From positions 1-6,063 of the forward strand of contig JAAYZP010000504.1 of the NCBI GenBank assembly GCA_012514785.1: a stretch of 6,063 nt of DNA, read 5' to 3'. The DNA is from Propionibacterium sp. Lineage in GTDB: Bacteria > Actinomycetota > Actinomycetes > Propionibacteriales > Propionibacteriaceae. This document shows, one piece after another, positions 5,875-6,063 of this stretch (position 1 is its first letter; each line of letters begins with the position of its first letter). The translations under genes were made by a program, and so were the position numbers. Under the pieces are notes generated by a model. That model saw only the letters and a program-made list of their open reading frames with translations. It was not told the DNA's origin and searched no databases.

Positions 5875-6063
5875 ATGAGTGCAGAAGCGATCAACACGGA
5901 CGTTCCGGCGAGCGGCGACGGGTGTTGCGACAGCTCGCCAGGCCAGCACGCCACCGGGCACTACGAAGCCACCGGGCACCAGGTGATGCAGAGCTTCGAG
6001 CCCGGCGAGGGCTGGATGTGGGACTTCGAGAAGCAGAAGGGTGTGCCGTTCGTGCAGCTTGCG
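5875..6063 (+). CDS. UBP-type zinc-finger-like protein lacking the usual N-terminal half (partial, runs off window)
   Basis: Sixty-three codons are visible before the window ends. After a 16-residue non-conserved start comes CCDSSPGQHATGHYEATGH (17-35), then SFEPGEGWMW (40-49). From memory, this closely resembles the second half of small bacterial UBP-type zinc-finger proteins, whose usual form is roughly CCDSSP..HA..H...TGHP...SFEPGE.W.W. Possible zinc ligands here are Cys17/Cys18, His25, His29 and His35. The first half of the domain, with its Cys-rich pairs, is not encoded upstream: a TAG lies in frame at 5863-5865, and the region before it is GH43 coding sequence. After WMW the usual CYVD-like ending is replaced by DFEKQKGVPFVQLA. 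It may be a degenerate or shortened finger, a domain fused to something downstream, or a distinct short family. Role unknown; a link to the arabinoside operon is not implied. The start is set by the in-frame stop and the candidate leaderless promoter. Confidence 0.72.
   Translation, partial: MSAEAINTDVPASGDGCCDSSPGQHATGHYEATGHQVMQSFEPGEGWMWDFEKQKGVPFVQLA

Noticed and set aside
1..6063. Mobile elements, CRISPR arrays, tRNA or rRNA genes
   Set aside because: No direct-repeat arrays, transposase motifs, terminal inverted repeats or RNA-gene hallmarks were seen. Coding is continuous from 79 to 5836.

Overview
The window is GC-rich (about 70% by eye). Codons end mostly in G or C, and genes are tightly packed with overlapping stops and starts. 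Together with the Tat/lipobox exporter signals and the CUT1-type sugar transporter that lacks its own ATPase, this points to a high-GC actinobacterium, perhaps a soil or plant-litter polysaccharide degrader. The genus cannot be fixed from the sequence.

Almost the whole window is one plus-strand, translationally coupled operon for arabinose-containing oligosaccharides. It runs in this order. First is a cytoplasmic GH51 alpha-L-arabinofuranosidase (79-1590). Next come a lipoprotein solute-binding protein (1583-2932), a MalF/UgpA-type permease (2932-3951) and a MalG/UgpE-type permease (3948-4778). Last is a GH43 arabinosidase-like lipoprotein (4784-5836). Consecutive genes overlap by 8, 1 and 4 bases, and the last pair is 5 bases apart.

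The inferred pathway has three steps. The membrane-anchored GH43 enzyme trims arabinan or arabinoxylan fragments outside the membrane. The binding protein and two permeases import the released arabino-oligosaccharides, powered by an ATPase encoded elsewhere (MsiK-like sharing is common in actinobacteria). The intracellular GH51 enzyme then releases L-arabinose. The sugar specificity is inferred from the two hydrolases, not read from the transporter itself.

Bases 1-78 hold a short leader with an 8-bp stem-loop and a small inverted repeat, but no promoter I would defend. After the GH43 stop there is a 38-base gap containing a perfect 12-bp palindrome directly joined to a TAGTGT -10-like hexamer. 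This fits a leaderless promoter for the final gene. That gene (5875 to beyond the window end) encodes a protein resembling only the C-terminal half of bacterial UBP-type zinc-finger proteins; the usual N-terminal zinc-ligand half is absent. It is the least ordinary object in the window. The rest is a well-formed but conventional pentose-oligosaccharide utilisation operon.
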